A stretch of 64,000 nucleotides of DNA from the NCBI GenBank assembly GCA_050187175.1, contig JBFWXS010000007.1, positions 1 through 64,000 of the forward strand, in the 5' to 3' direction. The position numbers and the translations under genes are program-made. Within the stretch, counting starts at the first letter, position 1; each line of letters begins with the position of its first letter. This document shows positions 62,479-64,000 of this stretch, one piece after another. A model generated the notes under the pieces. The model was not told the origin of the DNA. It did not search any database and was given only the letters and a program-made list of their open reading frames with translations. Origin of the DNA: Zeimonas sp050187175 (GTDB lineage: Bacteria > Pseudomonadota > Gammaproteobacteria > Burkholderiales > Burkholderiaceae_E).

Positions 62479-63419
62479 CAGGCCGGCGCGAGGTTCGGCG
62501 CCGCCGCGCAAGCCATCGAGTAAAGCCCTGCGCGCTGCTGCGTGGTCACGAGGGCTTGGTAGGCACGTAACGGCTCGGCGTACTTCTTCCCCTTGAACAC
62601 GTCGATGGGCTTTTGACTGGAGAGCCGCGCACGGCCCATGACCTGCTCGGACGTCCGAGGCTCGCCCTTGAACGACCACAGCGCCCGAAAGACGGCAGCC
62701 TGCCCGTCCGTGCAGCGGATCGGGTGCCCCTCTTCGCCGGGCAGCGTCACCCACTTGAAGTCGTCCGAGAACGGCCCGTGGACCGGCATCGTCGGATCGA
62801 CCGCCTGCACCGGGCTCTGCTCACCGGGCGCGCCGATGAACGAGACGCCGCCGCCGTAGAAGGCAAACCGATCCTCCAGCGCCAGCCATTCCACGCCCGC
62901 CCCGAAGGGGGCACCACGCGTCTCGCGGGGCTTCGGCGTGATCACCCGGATGTCGCCACCGGCCACGCGCACCCGGTCCAGCAGCGCCGGCTCGCGCCAC
63001 AGACGAACGATTTCGCGTGCGAGCAGCACCGGCGAGCGTCGTGAGTCACCCAGCCGCCACACGCCAGCGCCGAGATCGTCGACGCCATCGCGGCTCTCGA
63101 TCTCCAGCGCGAGACGCAGTTTCTGGCGCAGCCAGTCCTCATCCAGCAGCAGCGCGGCCACGTCGTCGGCCGCGACCGTCACTGGTCCGCACTCCGGGCA
63201 ATGGCAGGTGCGCCCGCCGCGACCGGCACCCCAAACCTGCGCTCGGTGCTGCTGGCAGTACGGGCAGAGCGCGAATCGTTGGTCCAGCGCCGCCGGCCGC
63301 ACCGCGCGCCCGAGCGCAGGCAAGACGCTGATTTCGCGGGGCGACAGCGATGCGCGCAGCACCGGCGTGCCGACCACGAACAGACGGCACACCAGGGCCC
63401 AGGCGTCATGCGCCGACAC
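62478..63419 (-). CDS. hypothetical protein with zinc-ribbon-like cysteines
   Basis: A 313-residue protein starting at GTG 63419, four bases after the stop of the gene upstream. It has a CxxC pair in ALCPYCQQHRAQ and another in CHCPECGPV (about 51-78), likely a zinc ribbon, followed by a charged middle region. I do not recognise the family. Its position 265 bp from a tRNA-Phe gene, with strings of unrecognised ORFs in one direction, fits cargo of an integrated element. The first codons are not conserved by anything seen here, so the start is uncertain. Confidence 0.6.
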   Translation of the reverse strand: MSAHDAWALVCRLFVVGTPVLRASLSPREISVLPALGRAVRPAALDQRFALCPYCQQHRAQVWGAGRGGRTCHCPECGPVTVAADDVAALLLDEDWLRQKLRLALEIESRDGVDDLGAGVWRLGDSRRSPVLLAREIVRLWREPALLDRVRVAGGDIRVITPKPRETRGAPFGAGVEWLALEDRFAFYGGGVSFIGAPGEQSPVQAVDPTMPVHGPFSDDFKWVTLPGEEGHPIRCTDGQAAVFRALWSFKGEPRTSEQVMGRARLSSQKPIDVFKGKKYAEPLRAYQALVTTQQRAGLYSMACAAAPNLAPA

Positions 63420-63422
63420 CGG

Positions 63423-63995
63423 TCAGTCCTCGTACACCGGTTGCTGGTTCACCGTGCCGGCCTCTGGCGGCGCCTCCTGGGCGCTGAGCGTCTGCCCGGC
63501 CTGCAGGATGCCCAGGTCGACGAGGTAGCCCTCCAGTTTCGCCTGAAGGGCCGCGTCGAACTTGTGCAGGTTCAGGCGGCCGCGGCGTGTCACCTCCACC
63601 GTGATGACCTTCGAGCGCGACTTGCCGAGCTCGGGCGGGTAGTACAGGTTGATGCGCGCCGCCGTGACCAGCCAGCCGCGGGCCAGCGGGTCCTCGCCGG
63701 GGAACGCTGCCTGCAGCAGTTCGGTGACGCAGCGCTGCTCACTGGACGCCATCGCCGTGCAGTCCAGCTTCAGGGCGGTATCCGGACTCAGCACCGAGAT
63801 CGACTTCACCTGCAGGGCGGCGAAACCGTCCGCCACGGCCTTGGGCACCTCGAAGCCCAGGCGCAGCACCGACAGGTCTAGCGTCGGCGGCTTGATGCGG
63901 TGCGGCTCCACCTTGACGCCCAGCAGGTGCTCCGCGAACGCATCGACCAGCATCTGGTGGTACTTCGCGCCGCCGCGGACCAAGGTGCGCACCAC
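63423..63995 (-). CDS. hypothetical protein, probably extending beyond the window
   Basis: 190 visible residues, beginning at a GTG five bases from the window end, so the real gene probably begins further right. The sequence has a repeated VE(V/P) strand pattern and LNLHKFDAALQAKLEGYLVD near the C-terminus, but no known motif, signal peptide or membrane helix. It is followed after three bases by the zinc-ribbon-like gene, so they form one operon. Family and function are unknown. Confidence 0.5.
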   Translation of the reverse strand: MVRTLVRGGAKYHQMLVDAFAEHLLGVKVEPHRIKPPTLDLSVLRLGFEVPKAVADGFAALQVKSISVLSPDTALKLDCTAMASSEQRCVTELLQAAFPGEDPLARGWLVTAARINLYYPPELGKSRSKVITVEVTRRGRLNLHKFDAALQAKLEGYLVDLGILQAGQTLSAQEAPPEAGTVNQQPVYED

Positions 63996-64000
63996 CCCGG

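Overview
The window is high-GC DNA from a member of the Betaproteobacteria, order Burkholderiales. Support comes from the 16S rRNA sequence and its boxA/boxC leader, the gene order mltA-apaG-rpe-gph-trpE and trpG-trpD-trpC, and the abundance of Bug-type solute receptors. The genus cannot be named from the sequence alone. Two runs of 100 N (30152-30251 and 32907-33006) show that this is a scaffold, and both interrupt genes. I saw no insertion sequence, integrase or CRISPR array.

Left part (1-10500). A 16S rRNA gene enters from the left edge on the reverse strand, with a ~490 nt leader and two promoter candidates. Next come phenylacetate-type genes (a paaF-like gene divergent from paaG-paaI-paaK) and an M61 peptidase. 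The reverse-strand trpG-trpD-trpC operon follows, preceded by an 8-codon leader peptide with tandem Trp codons.

Middle part (10500-47900) is accessory and sits where trpE would normally meet trpG. Its first module holds a TolC/RND/adaptor efflux pump with a DUF2892 protein, a type II sulfide:quinone oxidoreductase with a small membrane protein, a frameshifted Crp/Fnr regulator, a c-type cytochrome and cytochrome cd1 nitrite reductase (nirS) with a long Fnr/Dnr-type palindrome upstream. The second is a candidate aryl-sulfate module: Bug receptor, XylT-type ferredoxin, catechol 2,3-dioxygenase and a TRAP transporter in one operon, with a divergent LysR regulator and a cytoplasmic sulfatase whose upstream region carries the same LysR-like box. 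The third is an IclR-linked set (MBL hydrolase, Bug receptor, dehydrogenase fragment) damaged by the N runs. The fourth is a nine-gene LacI-headed operon with a sugar-type ABC importer, GMC oxidoreductase, aldehyde dehydrogenase, FAD oxidoreductase and IlvD/Edd dehydratase. An acyl-CoA ligase and a GrdB/PrdB-like protein close the region.

Right part (47900-64000) returns to conserved genes: trpE with a Trp-rich leader peptide, a rhodanese-YeeE sulfur module on the opposite strand, gph, rpe, apaG, mltA, an ABC importer operon ending in nnrS, a DsbC-type isomerase, a UbiH-family hydroxylase and tRNA-Phe. Beyond the tRNA are unrecognised genes that may be the edge of a genomic island.

How it fits together: tryptophan synthesis is split over two loci, each with its own apparent attenuation leader. 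Nitrogen-oxide genes (nirS, nnrS) and sulfide/thiosulfate genes (sqr, rhodanese, yeeE) point to a facultative denitrifier that handles reduced sulfur. The centre is a stack of transporter-plus-oxidoreductase catabolic operons, each with a local regulator. Several genes carry in-frame tandem repeats, and one such repeat apparently caused an assembly break.
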